A DNA stretch of 64,000 bases, from contig JAZARR010000170.1 in NCBI GenBank assembly GCA_037389465.1, positions 620,001 through 684,000 of the forward strand. Reading direction: 5' to 3'. Shown here one piece after another: positions 10,579 through 61,305 of this stretch. The position numbers and the translations under genes are program-made. This DNA comes from Baylisascaris procyonis. Lineage: Eukaryota; Nematoda; Chromadorea; Rhabditida; Ascarididae. A model generated the notes under the pieces. It searched no databases and was not told the DNA's origin. It worked only from the letters and a program-made list of their open reading frames with translations. The stretch's first letter is position 1. Every line of letters begins with the position of its first letter.

Positions 10579-13500
10579 GAAGCGTCATACATGCACAGAT
10601 GTCCATCATACAAAAAAACTTACAACCCCTAGAAATGATAGACCAACGTCGACATTTGACGGAAATTGGAACATGGGTGAAGAGATAGCGCCGAAAAACA
10701 TTTCGGATTTCACGGAACGTAGAGGTAGCGCATGAGCAAACAGCGGTTGTATGTTACTTAAGGTTATGTTCCCAAGCAATGCCCATTACTCACATAACAA
10801 AATTATAGCTAAGGATTGTGGAAAGCTGAAATATTGATCGTGCATCAAAGCAAGAGACGTAAGTTCAGAACGTATTGTATAAGACTTAGAAGCAATCTAA
10901 CAAACCTCAACTGAATTTGCAAACAAATACCGTAGCATGGACAAATCGGGTCAATACATACCTTCTACAGTGAAACTAATATTAGCATTCGGGACCTCAA
11001 ACTTGAGTGCCTATAAACTTCGAAAGCCCCGAATGCTTTCTAAAAGCTGCGGAATTTTTCTTTGACGGTCAACTTTAGCCAATACTCTTGTTGAAAATTT
11101 CGAAAAAAAAAAACGAAACGGAGGTGAAAATATGGAAAAAAGATAGGTAAATTGAGAAACGCATGCAAAGTTTCGTTAGCGCTTTGCCGTAAGCCAACGG
11201 TCGAAATGATAGGTTTACGCTGAAGGTGTACATATTTTCGTTTGTTACATACATGACGAGCAGATAACATTCAATCCAGAAATTTCAATTCAATCCAGAA
11301 ACAACTGCAATTCTCACAAATGCTAATAAATCATTTCAACAACACGAGTTTTGCGCTCCTATAATTCATATCGCCGACTGGTGATCTGACTAAACTCATA
11401 TCGCGGATCATAGGTGGTGCACTCGCTCATATTTCTCATACAAAATGACTCTAACGCGATATTTATTCCAGATATTAGTTTCTATCTCTCAACAATTTCG
11501 CAAATCAATCTCACAACATCTACTTGCTATGATGACCACTCTATAAGCTGCATCTTTGGCAAATAATACAACACCTACATTCCAAACTATGCTTTTCATG
11601 CAACGCTTATATCCTCAAATTGTAGTTTTCATGTTCTAATTCTACCAGAATTATTGGAATTTATTTCTTCTACTTGAAGTGGTTGCATTTCACACCCTAA
11701 GAGTTCGATTCAAGTTGCAAAATAAACAAACAATCCTAAACATCTGCATTTGAAGGTATTTTCATTTGTTTGATTCAAAAAGCGCACACTTTTTTGTGTT
11801 TTCGGAGCATTTTTTGTTTACGGCGCTAAATAGAATGCAGTATGCCTCGTTTGCAAGCTGATGAATAGCAACGTCCCAGGTGAGTGTATGAGCGAAGAGG
11901 CGCAATTGGGCGGAAATGAATATGAATGCGCGTTCGAGCAACTAGACTGATAGAAATGAGAGTAAAGATGGAAGGAAGGCTATTCGGCGTTCTCCCAGAG
12001 GATGCAATACTCATCCACGCATGTCGATTCATCCTATCCCAAATCGCATAAAAATAGACAAATAGAATTAACTTTACGATAATATTAATTAAAATATTAA
12101 TACTAATCAAAGCTGCGCATATTTTAAATTTCAATTGCATTTAGACGATCAACGGGTTCTACATATTTGCAACAATAAGCTAGAATTTCCTATATTTGAT
12201 AAACTGTGGTACTCTCCAAAATTTCAGGCAATTAGTACTTACACTAAAATATAATTTCCCGATTGTGGTTAGTTTTTTTGTAAATGAATCTAAATCTTTT
12301 TGAGGTGGAAAATATATGCCTTAAGATCACTTCTATATTCCCTTTCCTCCCTTTAAGCATAATTTTATTACTAAGATCTATTAAAAACCTGCATATTAGC
12401 TATCAACTTTCATATAGATAATATCTAAAATCGTTTCGTTTAGTTATCTCATAAAATTTCACTTAACGCATTTCAACAATAAAGCGGCGCAAATGTCACT
12501 ACCTTAATAAGGATTTCTACTTGAGACAAAGTTATTGGCCAAATAATTCAACGAATCCCTCATGAAAAACTTGAAGCTTTTAGAAGAAAAAAAAGCAAAC
12601 TAGTATTCTGTACTTTTTATTTGATGAAAACATGTAAAGTTCAAAAATCAATTAAACATTAAAAATTCCAAGTGAATAAAGTCAAATAAGGATCTACCCA
12701 TGCATTCTGATCACTAGCCACTTCTCCTTCACTTCGACACCCCGTTGCTACTGTAAATATAACCATCGTTCCTAATGCCGCTCACTAGGAGACCGGTTTT
12801 GTAGGATGTGACAGCCGTGCAAGGCGATTGCCTTCAGCGATAAGTGTTGCCTCAGCCATCTACTCAGTTAGTGCCACCACTAAAGCCGCCGACAGGATTC
12901 GGCAACACTATTCGCAAATATATCCTATTTCAACGGAGATTTCCGTTTAAAGCACTTCAAAGCATTCAGCTCCAGCTGAAGTAAAATACTGCCCACCTAG
13001 CCCTACTTTCTGAAATATTGCCTTCTGCAGCAAATAGCATCACAAGCATCCAATTAGTGCACATCATATGTCAATGAATAGGAACCCGAACTGCTAGCAG
13101 TGTTAAGTGACCCTAAGCACACATCGGGAGGAGAGAGGAGGAAAGAGAAAAGGTGAGCATTGTTCACTCTCGCTGTCATTGCCTCGAAAAGGAGTCCTTC
13201 GCATCCGGCAAAATTATGTTGTGTAAGCAAGAAAAAGCTCATATACGATGATTTCCACGTTTAATTTCTAAGAACCATATAAGTGTGAACAGCTTTACTC
13301 ACAGTAGGTAGGTGCAAATAGTCGCATTATTGTTCAAGCGCTCACTGCAGTGTATATTTCAACCACGTACTACTGAGAACAGTTACCTACCAGTTCTTAT
13401 TAAGCCGATGGGTTTATACAAGTGAACTGTTGTGCTATCCCCAATTGAAACAATTAAATAATAATAATTTTACATTATTTCTTAGTGAGTAAGAAAGCAA

Positions 13501-15743
13501 AATAACACTGTTTTTGTTACATCTGTGCTACTAGAAAGCTGGTGGTATACACAGTGATAAGACATTCATAGTGACTTCTGGCAATGTTCCAATATTGCCA
13601 GACAACTAGGAGGTATCAGCGATCCTTTCACCCTTTAAGAACTCATCGAAGAGGTGTCATCTTCCCCTCCCCTCCCATCTGAACAGCAAGCGAGAGCAGT
13701 AACTCATTCGTTAGACTATGGCTGGTTAATTCGACTGTAGTGGATGGTGGAAACAAGCTTGTCCTCTATTGTTGGGAGGATGATAGGTGGTCTGCAAAAT
13801 AGCGCAAACTGCCAAGAAACTGAACAACCCTATGTAAATTAGCAAACCCTTTCGCCAATTTGTTTTTGCGAGGAAATAGCCTAAAATTGGTTCCACTTGC
13901 GACGAATGATGAGCAGTAATGCTTCAAAGGAAGGCCTCGTTGCCAAGTATGGGGCATATTCAGAAGGATTTTGCGGCGCGGACCTTGTTTATGAATTACA
14001 ACGATAAGGTAAACTAGAGATCCATAAGGCTCTCTAAAAATCGGAAGCATTGAAATTTTAGAACATTTAAGCTGGAATTCAGCTGCCCAAAACGTAAATC
14101 CTCAATCTGGTTTCTAAGGCATTTTTTTTTCGCCGGTACAGAAGAGAAAAACATCTTTCTATGAATAACAAAGAAGTCCTTCAAAACGAACAAAGCAATC
14201 GGCCACCCTCCTAACTCCTTTGTTTTCCTGCTATCTTGGAAGTGAGTGCGCTATCTGATCTCTTTCTCGAAAAAAATTAACATCGGAGTATTGTTAACTC
14301 ATAGACAGCTTCAATACTCATCACCTTCCTAATACGACACTGTCAACATTAAGTAACAAAGACAACTACTTCAATATAGTTTCTTTGTTAGTACCCACGT
14401 ACTGTTAATACCGCTCTAGTGGGTGGCCAATAAGCGATGCGTTAAAATGACATTTTGAATTTGGGCAGTGAGATTTGTTCACTTGCTTAACCTATTCGAC
14501 GGGAAGTATATAAACAAAGAGCTACCTAGAAAATAATTGATTTAGCAAGTTCCACCTAGAAAAGTGAATAAGAATTGAATACCAAATAAGAATGGATATT
14601 TCAGTACTGAAATGCACATTGCACCTAGCTGTATCTACTTGAAATGCATGTGATGAGTGAAGATGACATAGCAAAAAGCAGCTTCATACCTCTATATATG
14701 AATTCTGTTAAGTTTAACTGCTCCGAACAAATGTGCTAAAGACTATATTAAAGATGTTATATTAAAGATGCAAGAAGTGTTCCCCCAATATTACATTTTT
14801 TTCCCTATTTCAAATAGACGTATATTCTTAACTCTTTCGCAACTGAATACTAACCAGACAAGACTTGTGTAATGCGCAAGCAAAACTTTTAAAGTTCTTC
14901 ATGCATGTAGCTATCAGAAAAATACCATAGGAGTTGTGATGAAACCTCAATTTATTGATTTCTCAGAAAATTTCGTATGCAGAGAAGGAAAGTGAAGGAT
15001 GAAGTACTACATACTTCTTTCAAAGACTCATTTCAAAGGATATGTAGAAATCGCTACGCGATGAGACCAAATAATTGCTTCATGTAAAAAGGATATTATA
15101 AAACGAACTCTACCATTGATATAGACTGGTGTGCTAATGCATTCTACGCTTTCTTTACTGTATAAATAAAGACATTATTATTATTATAAATTATTATGGA
15201 TTACAAGGCAGCAATGTATTTGATGCGCAATAAAGCTTTCTTAGTGAACGAGGTGCTTTGTTGTGTGATGTAGGAGGTTATCGCTGCAGACGCAAAACAA
15301 CGCCCATTGTGAGGAAAGCAACGCAACAAAACAGCAACGCGCGGCACGCAAATTGAGCGACATTCGACACACCTCCCCACCCGCGCCGATACATACAACC
15401 AATCATTTACGCTTTTTGGCGTCACTAGTGTGTCCCCTACTGACACCGACAAACTCACATTTTTTAGGGACCGGATTTGATATACTCAACATAACAAACG
15501 AATTTCATATAGTCAACACAGTGATCGAATTCGATATACTCAACATCAGCAAAATGACTATTAAAAATTTATGAAAACATTGTTAAGAAGCAAAATATTT
15601 GCATCTGAGTGATGCATCATATTTCGATGTGAGGTTTATGGTTGCATCAAATGAACTTCATGCATGAAAATTGTCTAAGACTATGAAATCGGAACGTTAG
15701 TCATCACTCAATCGAGATAGATTCTGCATAAATATAAACTTAC
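10579..15743. other. intergenic, no supported gene
   Basis: AT-rich with many short open frames but no set of splice-compatible exons. Longer frames at 11826-12140 and 13766-14050 (minus strand) have no recognisable motif, and the second runs through no good splice site. A less AT-rich stretch at about 15290-15450 is seen, but no gene could be attached to it. Confidence 0.45.
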
Positions 15744-15926
15744 TGGCTCGATGCGGCGAATTACTGCGAGCGGACGTTCCGCCTGTTTCGATGCATCCTT
15801 GTTTTGATACGAAGCTCGGATTTGTTGCGCCCTCCATCGGCAAGGTACGATTCCTGCAAGACGAAAGATCCGCCCGTTCCACCCTGTGTTATAGTGCCCA
15901 ACATCTTCCATTTTCTGTCTCGCTTT
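15744..15926 (-). CDS. orphan open exon candidate (61 codons, phase 0/0)
   Basis: On the minus strand an acceptor (cattgcag) precedes an open stretch of exactly 61 codons that ends at a consensus donor (CCA then GTAAGT). The encoded peptide is basic and includes YNTGWNGRIFRLAGIVPCRW and ERPLAVIRRIEP. I do not recognise a family. A second minus-strand frame across the same DNA is also open, so the reading frame is uncertain. It may be part of an unidentified gene together with the candidates at 16316-16432 and 17596-17697, or a relic of a transposon. Confidence 0.3.
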
Positions 15927-16315
15927 CTGCAATGGGGGTCACACTTTACAGAGAGGGATGGATCAAGCTCAAGTCCTTCAAATGACTCCCCAAATTCAAA
16001 ATCGTCCAACCGTGTCAACGTTGGACCGCAGTCGATGATGGTATTACACTTATTCTACATCATGATCCGTACGTGGTTTAAATGTAGCAAAATTGTCATC
16101 CCTTCGCTATCCGATAGAGGTAATTGTCCTATTTGGGGCATATTCCATACATGCGGTTTAAATGGAACCATGAAGTATTAACCAGAACGAATGGTTAGTG
16201 GCACCTTTGCACTCACAGACGCCATATGTGCGTGTTGAAGTTCGCTGAAGGAAATTCCGCAAAAGATTAGTGCGAGAATATGAAACAATCAAAGGTGTAA
16301 TATCGATAAATATAC

Positions 16316-16432
16316 CTTCATATGAAATTTGCACACCACGTTCCAGCCTATGTGCTCCATCGACGTTCCGGACTTGAATACCAAAAGGAACTACAATGTA
16401 CGGCGATGGCATCTGCTGTCCGGGTTCAACTC
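16316..16432 (-). CDS. orphan open exon candidate (39 codons, phase 1/1)
   Basis: A plausible acceptor (ctggcag) and donor (GAAG then GTATAT) bound an open frame containing MPSPYIVVPFGIQVRNVDGA. The peptide looks like a folded beta-rich segment, but no family is recognised. Its phase does not join directly to the exon candidate at 15744-15926 (in that phase a stop appears), so at least one further exon or a different frame choice would be needed. Confidence 0.25.
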
Positions 16433-16620
16433 CTGCCAGCTGCCACCAGAAACCTGAGGCCTCATTTGACGTTCATTGAAATAAGCATATGCAGCCGATT
16501 ATAATGTCGATCCTTCTAAAAAAAGTGGTTTCTTCATTGAGTGATTACGTTCACAAATTTTAAATCAAAACGATCACTTCAACCGCACATTAAAAAGATC
16601 CACTGACAAAATACCTATTC

Positions 16621-16672
16621 AGGAGGCATTTTTACCAAATAGTATTGTAGGAGGCATTTTTACCAAATAGTT
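16621..16672. repeat. 28-bp direct tandem duplication
   Basis: aggaggcatttttaccaaat starts at 16621 and again at 16649, with no mismatch over the first 23 bases. This is a recent local duplication in non-coding DNA. Confidence 0.9.
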
Positions 16673-17595
16673 TAATATGAGTACTAAAGTATGCGGGACA
16701 TAAGTAAACGATTCATCAAGTGTGCATATGCACCAAACATTTCTTTTAGAGCGATGCCCTCCTTCAAGGACTATTATTTTCTGCAGTTGCAGCTTTGAAA
16801 CGAAGAAACAGGAACCGGAACTCCCAGTTCGCGACTAGGGCAAACCGAATCCGGAACTTGCACTTCGTGACTCGGGCAATGAAACAGTTAAGTCGGGTAT
16901 TATGCCCACCCAATTTTTCTCTCCCACCTTACATATTTCATTATTGTTCTGTAAAATAGTGAGAGATGTAATTTGGAAATTCACTGCATCTAACGGTCTT
17001 AAACACTTCCTCCAATAGTTTATGACCCCCACCCTTCCAATTCTGTCCCTCTCCCTTCAACAATCCTACATCCATAGTGTTCATTGCTAGCCGCATAGGT
17101 AGGCGCAACGCTCTAAAATACACATCAACAACACCTAACAACGAGAATGCATATCATCACAAACGTACATGAGGAGGATGCACGATTAAAGAAAGGAAGA
17201 CGAAAGCTGTTTACACAACTAGTATCCAAGTTAGTATCCAAGCATCTTCTTATAAGTTTTATTCACTTAGTTCTTTTAGTTTCAATCATTACATCCATAA
17301 ATATGCTTCAGTTAGTCATTATTGATTAGTGATTCAATCTAAAATACGCTAAAAAAATCTATCAATTTCTTAGGAAAACACGAGGTCCTTTTACATGCAC
17401 AGCAGCCAATTTAAAAGCAAATACGAATAATACACTTGTATTTAACAATACAACGTCTTTAACACTACAATTTATGCATTAATATAGACGGCAGTTCAAA
17501 TGCACCGTCAAATTTCTAGATTCAAACTCCTCAGCGACCTATTTTTTTCAAAGAAAACAACCTTTTCGAAATTCATAGATCTTTCCTCCCAGTAC

Positions 17596-17697
17596 TTGCC
17601 TACAACGGACAGGACCGCATTGGTGGCGCAAACAGTATCTATCAAAAGTGGAGTCGGTTGCATCATAATCGAGATGCTTCTCCTCGCAGAGGTCAGA
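17596..17697 (-). CDS. orphan cysteine-containing exon candidate (34 codons, phase 0/0)
   Basis: A 102-bp open stretch lies between a moderate acceptor (ccatgag) and a GT donor (CAA then GTACTG). An alternative GC donor (AG then GCAAGT) lies 4 bases earlier. The peptide includes DATDSTFDRYCLRHQCGPV and four cysteines with spacing C...C-x4-C-x4-C, like a small disulfide or zinc-binding module. The family is not recognised, and it could be a chance frame. Confidence 0.25.
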
Positions 17698-17749
17698 CTC
17701 ATGGAATAGTCTATGTTTCATTTCCATTTCTTGCGGAAACATGTAAATT

Positions 17750-19431
17750 TTCCGGACGTTTGGTACGAAAGGAGCTTATAAAACAAATGCATACAAGACC
17801 TATAAGAACCAGTACGTCCAAAAGTTTTGACAATACCTCAGTCACATACAAAACACACCAATCAAAACAATGTACATAACTTTTCCAACTAGCATTGGGT
17901 AAGCATTTTCCTCGCTCATGTTAGACATCATTCTATGCAATGCAAATGTATTCCTTTCCCGCGATCGACATTGGTAACATAAAGAAAATGGAAGGTGCCA
18001 AACTCTTCAAAATAAAGCAATATCGCCAACCGAGATTGCGCCACATAAAATGAGTTGGAAATAGGACGCATATAAATAAAAAGAACACGTAGCATAGAGA
18101 AGTAAAAAAAAATGAAAAACAACAAAATCACTGAGGTGATATGCGTTTTCTTTTTCGATTTTGCAGGCCCTATCAGGGAGGAAAGTTTTGATGACTAGTA
18201 AAAAATTCTTTTCGATTTTATCAGGAAAGTTTGATGACATCAGAGACTAGTAAATAAATAATTCAAAAAGATACACAATGACATTCCAACTTATACAGTA
18301 GCATTCAATACTATAAACAATGTTCATATAAACAACTTATACAATAAACATATTCAATGAGAAATTATGAAAGAAAATTAAGGAAACAACATTCGCGCTA
18401 TTCACAGTATAATCAATTAGAATAAAAATCAGCGTAAAGATGAAAAATCCTTCAAGAAATTGCTATCAAATTCACGGCATAAGAATTTACATATGAATAG
18501 AAGAACAAATCAGCAAAAAAAAACTCAGAATATTTGAGAATCTGCAAAATGGTTTTAACATCAACAACAGAAACAATACCACAGCTCATAAAATAGCCAA
18601 TAAAACATAGCCCTTGAAACACATCTCAGACACCATTCCCTTTAAAAACTATATCTACAGCAAAAACGCCAATGAAAGGAAATAAAGATTAAAGGTTGGT
18701 GCAGTATTTTTCTCTACAGTATTATACACACAACGGGTACAATATCTTTGTAGTGCTAATCTATTGCACTGCAGGTTCGGAACGGCATCGAACGGTTATT
18801 TCAAATTTGATACACAGATAAACTGCTGACAATTATGTGATAAAAACAATTAGTGGGCAGCGAATATGAGGAAAACAACATTTGGGCTCGGGATCGAAAG
18901 ATGAATGTGAAGGGAAAGCAGGTGAAGCGTATACCTTACTTAAATAACTAAATGACAATCACCCCGATGACAATCCTAAAGAGATGACCAAATGCATCAG
19001 TGCATTCATTGGGATTTTTAACAGGTACAAATCATCTCTATGGGATCATTTCGAATCGGGTTCACCCGTTCCGCAAAAAAAAAAGAGAAAAAAACATAAA
19101 AGATCCTCTCTAAAACGCCTCAAAAATCCCAAAAATTGTTGAAATGAGAACCCATAAACCGCGACGCAGATGATTCCCAAATGTCATAGGTGAGAATCTC
19201 GTCACATAATAGCTTAATCTCCATCGGTTAACTGGTTTCTGCGGCCCATATCACAATAAATCAACACAAATGTCAATAATTAACGCATACAAAACATCGC
19301 AACGAATAATTACTCACTAGAGAGCAAAATATCAACATATCACTAATAAGTACAGAATGCAAAAAAAATTCCTCAATCTGCATGACAACAATCCTAAGGA
19401 GAGAGTCAATAAATATACCATTAACATCGAC
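17750..19431. other. intergenic and presumed 3' flank of the cohesin-loader gene
   Basis: AT-rich, no supported gene. A local imperfect tandem duplication is at 18152-18255 (ttttcgattt ... gatgactagtaaa repeated). The sequence next to 19432 should contain the 3' UTR of the minus-strand gene, but I could not point to a convincing polyadenylation signal. Confidence 0.4.
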
Positions 19432-56748
<37,317 letters not shown>

Positions 56749-56881
56749 CGTTGACTTCAGATCACCGTTCAAGTGCGAGGATGCGATGAGAAGAACGCGA
56801 ATAGGACAGACGTCTCAAACGGGAGCGAACTTCCTCTCCGATCGCCCTTCCTTTCGTACGTCTTCTCTTCGTCCTCTCTGA
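56749..56881 (-). promoter_or_regulatory. scc-2 5' UTR with candidate trans-splice acceptor
   Basis: On the minus strand, gataatttcag ends at 56878, 129 bases upstream of the ATG at 56748, and no ATG lies in frame between. The worm-consensus acceptor with no visible upstream exon suggests either a spliced-leader trans-splice site or the 3' end of a 5'-UTR intron. The sequence between is less AT-rich than its surroundings. Confidence 0.5.
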
Positions 56882-59430
56882 AATTATCTTCCATTGCTTA
56901 CAGTGTAAATTAATCAAAGTACAATATGTCAAAGAACCGATTGTGTGGCAGAGATGACGGAAAAAAGGCCTTAAATGCTTTGGAACGAGAATGCATACAT
57001 TAAAGACTGAGGAATATGTAACATAAAAACTTGCTAGAAAATCTCCTAGGAGGTTTATACTTCTTGGGCAGCACTTTGGAGCACTTATATCGAGAATGCA
57101 GTTATCTTAACGAAAATAAAACATTTAAGGAAAACAAAGAAACGCCAAAGAAATTGAAATTGAAAACTTAAGTAATCTTGTCCAAATCTAATAACGAACG
57201 ACAAATTCCCTACCTGCCTGGAAGTTACGAATTTCATGAATTTATATGAGTTATGGAATGGAAGGGGTTGGCTAGGTGATGTCTTTGTAGGACACTAGTG
57301 GACAGACGCATAAAAATAAGATAATCTTCCAGCATATTTGACATATTTCAAAGGAAAAGATTGAAGGACAATATAAATTCCATACTGATAATGGAAAACA
57401 TCGTTGAGTACAAAAGTAGGAAAGCATACAAATTGATCAATAAACATACGGGAAATGCTAAGCAGCAAACGAGTTCAACTGATATCATGACAAATGCTAC
57501 TCAATGCAAGGAATATAGGTAATCAAAGTCATTAAGCGTGAACTGAGTTGGTATGAGCTCGAGGGGTTTAAACCGGACGGTTTAAACTCGGCTATGGAAA
57601 ATACTGAAGCACAATTTTACAAGTCAGTGCCTAGCTAATAAGTCAATCAGTTTACTGATATCAATGCGCCGACAATCGTAACGTCGAAAAATTAATTGGC
57701 AGAGAAGTGAGCGAAAATAGCTAGCATGATATCATTTTGCACCTTGTTCACCTGATCAACCGGTTTCACAAATTATCAACAAACAATCAGCGTGTAAAAT
57801 AATATCCTCACGTTTTAAAAACCTGACCTATCGGATGAATCCTCTACAAAGGGTTCGTCCGAGTGAACAAATAGTATGTGAACAACTAGTAAATTTAAGC
57901 AGCAAGAGGGAAGCCTACTCTACTTTCCAGGATAACAACACTTGACTAGTCTACATTCATAGTTTTTCATTAAATTCAAGAACCCTGTCCCACATACATT
58001 GGATGCACCTATGACTGAAGCTCCCTCACCCTCCCCCCCCCCAAAGTCAATAGAAGGCTTTCCTCACGAAGCTGGAGCAGTACAAGGCTAGAGCTGCTAC
58101 TTGAGGTCATTAGTCTACTGGGAGATATCACTTATTAAACGTAAGCAAAAATCGACTATAAACATATTCCATAGAAGGCTTATTTCACCCGCATAATTTA
58201 GACCGAATAAAGATTACAACATTCCTAAAGAAGAGATAATAGCAACCAAACAAAATATATATATAACATTTAGGACAGCAGAAACACATCGAATGATTGC
58301 AATAATGCAATCACCCTACTTAAAAACCCCATCGCCGTCATACAACGCGCCCGAACACGCTCTCAGCAAGATGAGATCAGAGTGGCGGGCGCTGGATTGG
58401 CTCCAAGCCAAAAAGCGTCGTTGAAAAGAATCGCTACAGGATTCGGTCACAAACGAACTGCAATCAGCAGCTATATTCCCGCACGCAGTTACCACGCACA
58501 GCATAATGCGTCCACTTGGGTAGGAGCTCCGGACCTTCCGTCAGGACAGGGAGAGGCGTTATACCGGAAGAGAGATGGTTTTCGACACCTTTATTTTGCT
58601 GCCCACTGAGACAGTTAACCAGCTTCTTTTTGAAAACACCGAATTGTTCAAACTGCAAATAAAAAATTTGGTTCAGAAGATCGACCGACTAGATTGCTTT
58701 CGATTTTTTTTTTGGAAGAACCAAACTGTCAAAAGTTTTAGCGGAGAAACCCAATCCCTTCAATTTGTAAACAAAAACTTGCCACATTTACCATCTTTGT
58801 TCCCAAATGAGACAACCAATATGAACCATAGACAGGATCAAGACCTTTGATCCCAGGTTACTGGCCTGCATACACACATATTTCTCCATTCGATGGGGTT
58901 AGTATCGTATATTTCAATGTAAAAGATTACAACTGCTTCATCGTTGTTATTCAATTTCTATTACAATTCAATTTGTTACAATCCAAGTTTACAATTCCAC
59001 TACTTACGATTATAATTCACATTATTAAAATTGAAGTTACAAATTATATTCAAGTTCTGTTACAATTACAATCACATTGTCGTGACGATTCGATAGATCG
59101 TTCACTGGTCCCATTTTCATGGTCCTTTGTTGTTCCCTTCATATGCACGACTATCGTTGTTTTCTTCACCTCTGAAATTTCATTGAAATAAAATTGAATG
59201 GAAATGAAATGTCCACGGGATATATGAAAGACTTTTACATATCCATAAACGATTCCCTTCCCTTTATCCCTTCCCTCTCCTTCTCAATTTTTGCAATTTC
59301 GTCAACAGAAAAATATCTCAATTATCAATCAAAAGAAGCTTGTTGAGTTGGAAACTTGCTGGTCCACGAAAAATCACTTTAGTTTCTTATGAAATATTTC
59401 TCTGACCAAGTGGTCAACTTATTTGATGCA
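56882..59430. other. intergenic region between scc-2 and its pseudogene copy
   Basis: It should hold the scc-2 promoter, but I see no named element. At 58930-59080 there is low-complexity sequence built from repeated ttacaattc-like words. The GC-richer segment at 58321-58610 is listed separately. No supported gene. Confidence 0.45.
58321..58610. repeat. GC-richer island, possible dispersed-repeat fragment
   Basis: About 290 bp with strikingly higher GC content than the flanks, open on both strands for 60-75 codons. The minus-strand frame (containing SFQRRFLAWSQSSARHSDLI) has no splice sites at its ends and no family I recognise. A transposon or repeat relic is the likeliest explanation, but it is unproven. 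Confidence 0.35.
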
Positions 59431-59588
59431 AACGGCCTTATGCATCTTTTCTATGGCTCGGTTTTCTTTAGCTTATACACTTCAAAATGTGATCCCCTCC
59501 TTCTCTCACAAATCATTATAACCAAGACACCAATCACTAAAACCTTGAGAGGTCAGCAAAACCCTTATAAATAAATATTGCCACTTAC

Positions 59589-59792
59589 TCAAATAGGAAA
59601 GGGACGTCTCAATAACTGTGGGACGACGCTTCTTCCATTTGTTGTAAATGGCGGAAATGCACGCCAATGTCGATGAATAATACGCATGCCACTATCGCTG
59701 ACTAGTTCGCATAGCCCGTGGTCGAGAGATTTGAGAAACGAATGCGATCGGTGCTCCATTAGTGGCACCACTGTCTCCAACATGTTGGTCAC
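59589..59792 (-). pseudogene. scc-2 exon 36 copy, frameshifted
   Basis: Matches exon 36 (28787-28991), including both splice sites (ag acceptor, GTAAGT donor). One base is lost in the segment corresponding to the SGMRIISSALA region, so the frame breaks about 40 residues in (SGMRIIHRHWRAF is read instead). Confidence 0.92.
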
Positions 59793-60126
59793 CTTCAACT
59801 GACAAACACTAATGAAACCACCTTATGATCTCTTCAACTCCCTCACTCTATAAGCTCATCCACTATACTATATTAGCCAATACAAATAATCTTCAGAAGC
59901 AATCTGCTACTTCGAATAAATCTGCGACGAACATCAGAAACGGCAAATATTAACCAGCATGGGGTTCCTCGAACTTCAAGACTTTTGAAGTTTGGCGACG
60001 AATCATTTTCACTGAGGAACTTGAATCTTGAACTTCAGGTCTTTCGACTCTATTCGGAGAGTCATATAACACACAACCATGGAATCAGAGCATTTCAAAA
60101 TTTCGGTACCCCGAACGACAACTCCA

Positions 60127-61192
60127 GCAGAGAAACTGAAGCACCACCTTTCATACACAAATTCTGATAGCGAATCGGAACCCACATACTGTGAATGATA
60201 TTTGGATACCTGCATATATCGCAATCCTTCCCATCGTTGACAAAATAAAAGCATCGTCAAAATTTTTTAAAATAAACGACGTTCGGAAAATGCATCACAT
60301 TTATGAAATCTTGCACGAGAGAATAAATAAAGAATACAATGAAATGAACGAAAACAAATCCCCTCAGATAAACACAAATTCACTTTTGTTGAGCAAAGAT
60401 ATCAAATCCTGCAAATTGTTGCAAAATGTCGAAAAGTAGCTTGTTCCACTCTACTAAGAAGGGCACAAACTGCTATTCGATTCTCCCATAAAAACATTGG
60501 GGAAAAATAACCCCGTCTTTAAAAAAAGAGCCGTCTTAAGAAATCTACAATACTTAAGTTTATTTCGACCATAAATGGTGTGACCCTTTCTCTCCTCTCA
60601 ACAGCGAAAATCTCCTCTATATAGCCTAAAACCTTAGATCTCTTGAATAACAATTTATCGACACTACAGCGAACGCGAAGGCAAATAACAAATATAAAAA
60701 AGCATTTTCGATGAGATCGGCCACAGTCACAAGAAACATTCCTTTTTATGCAAAATTCACAAGGACAATGTGAGAAAAATAGCTTGCATTCCCATAACTT
60801 CCATTAACAGTCACTGGACCCTACTTAAGTGCATAAATCGTCCATAAGATAAGCGAGGCTACATTTTGCTCGGACCAGCGAGACTTCGATTCTCAAATCA
60901 TTTCGAGAAAAGTTTCACAGAAAATTGTTACCATCGCCAGCACCTACTCCCATTATGTCTAACCCGCAAACGCAATCGGGAGCCTTTGAATAGAAAGCAA
61001 AAAACAGACTTCATATTCGATCCGCTATACGCCTTTAACCATTGAAACAACATTTATTACCATTATGTGGCCCATCCCACCGGTTCTTAGGCAGCTGCGC
61101 CAAAGTCAACGGCCTCGAAAAGCTGGAAAAGTATGTAATAATATTCCGACATTTGTCAGAAACTTTTCCAGCTAAACTTCGTGCAAATTTTA
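60127..61192. other. ~1.06-kb sequence present only in the intron 35 copy
   Basis: The copied intron 35 aligns with the original up to about 60126 (original about 29325) and resumes near 61193 (original about 29355). The intervening DNA has no counterpart in scc-2 and no recognisable transposase frame or terminal repeats. It is an insertion in the copy or a deletion in the original. Confidence 0.6.
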
Positions 61193-61305
61193 GAACAAAT
61201 AAACAGATAAAACGCAAATGAAGATTGCAGCCTAGAAAAAAAAACTTGAAAAACATGCAAAAAACCTTAAGCAAATAAATTAACAATGGATATAATAGGC
61301 CAAAC

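Noticed and set aside
56749..56772. Earlier start of scc-2 at 56772
   Set aside because: The codon there is TTG; the first in-frame ATG is eight codons later at 56748, with an in-frame TGA further upstream.
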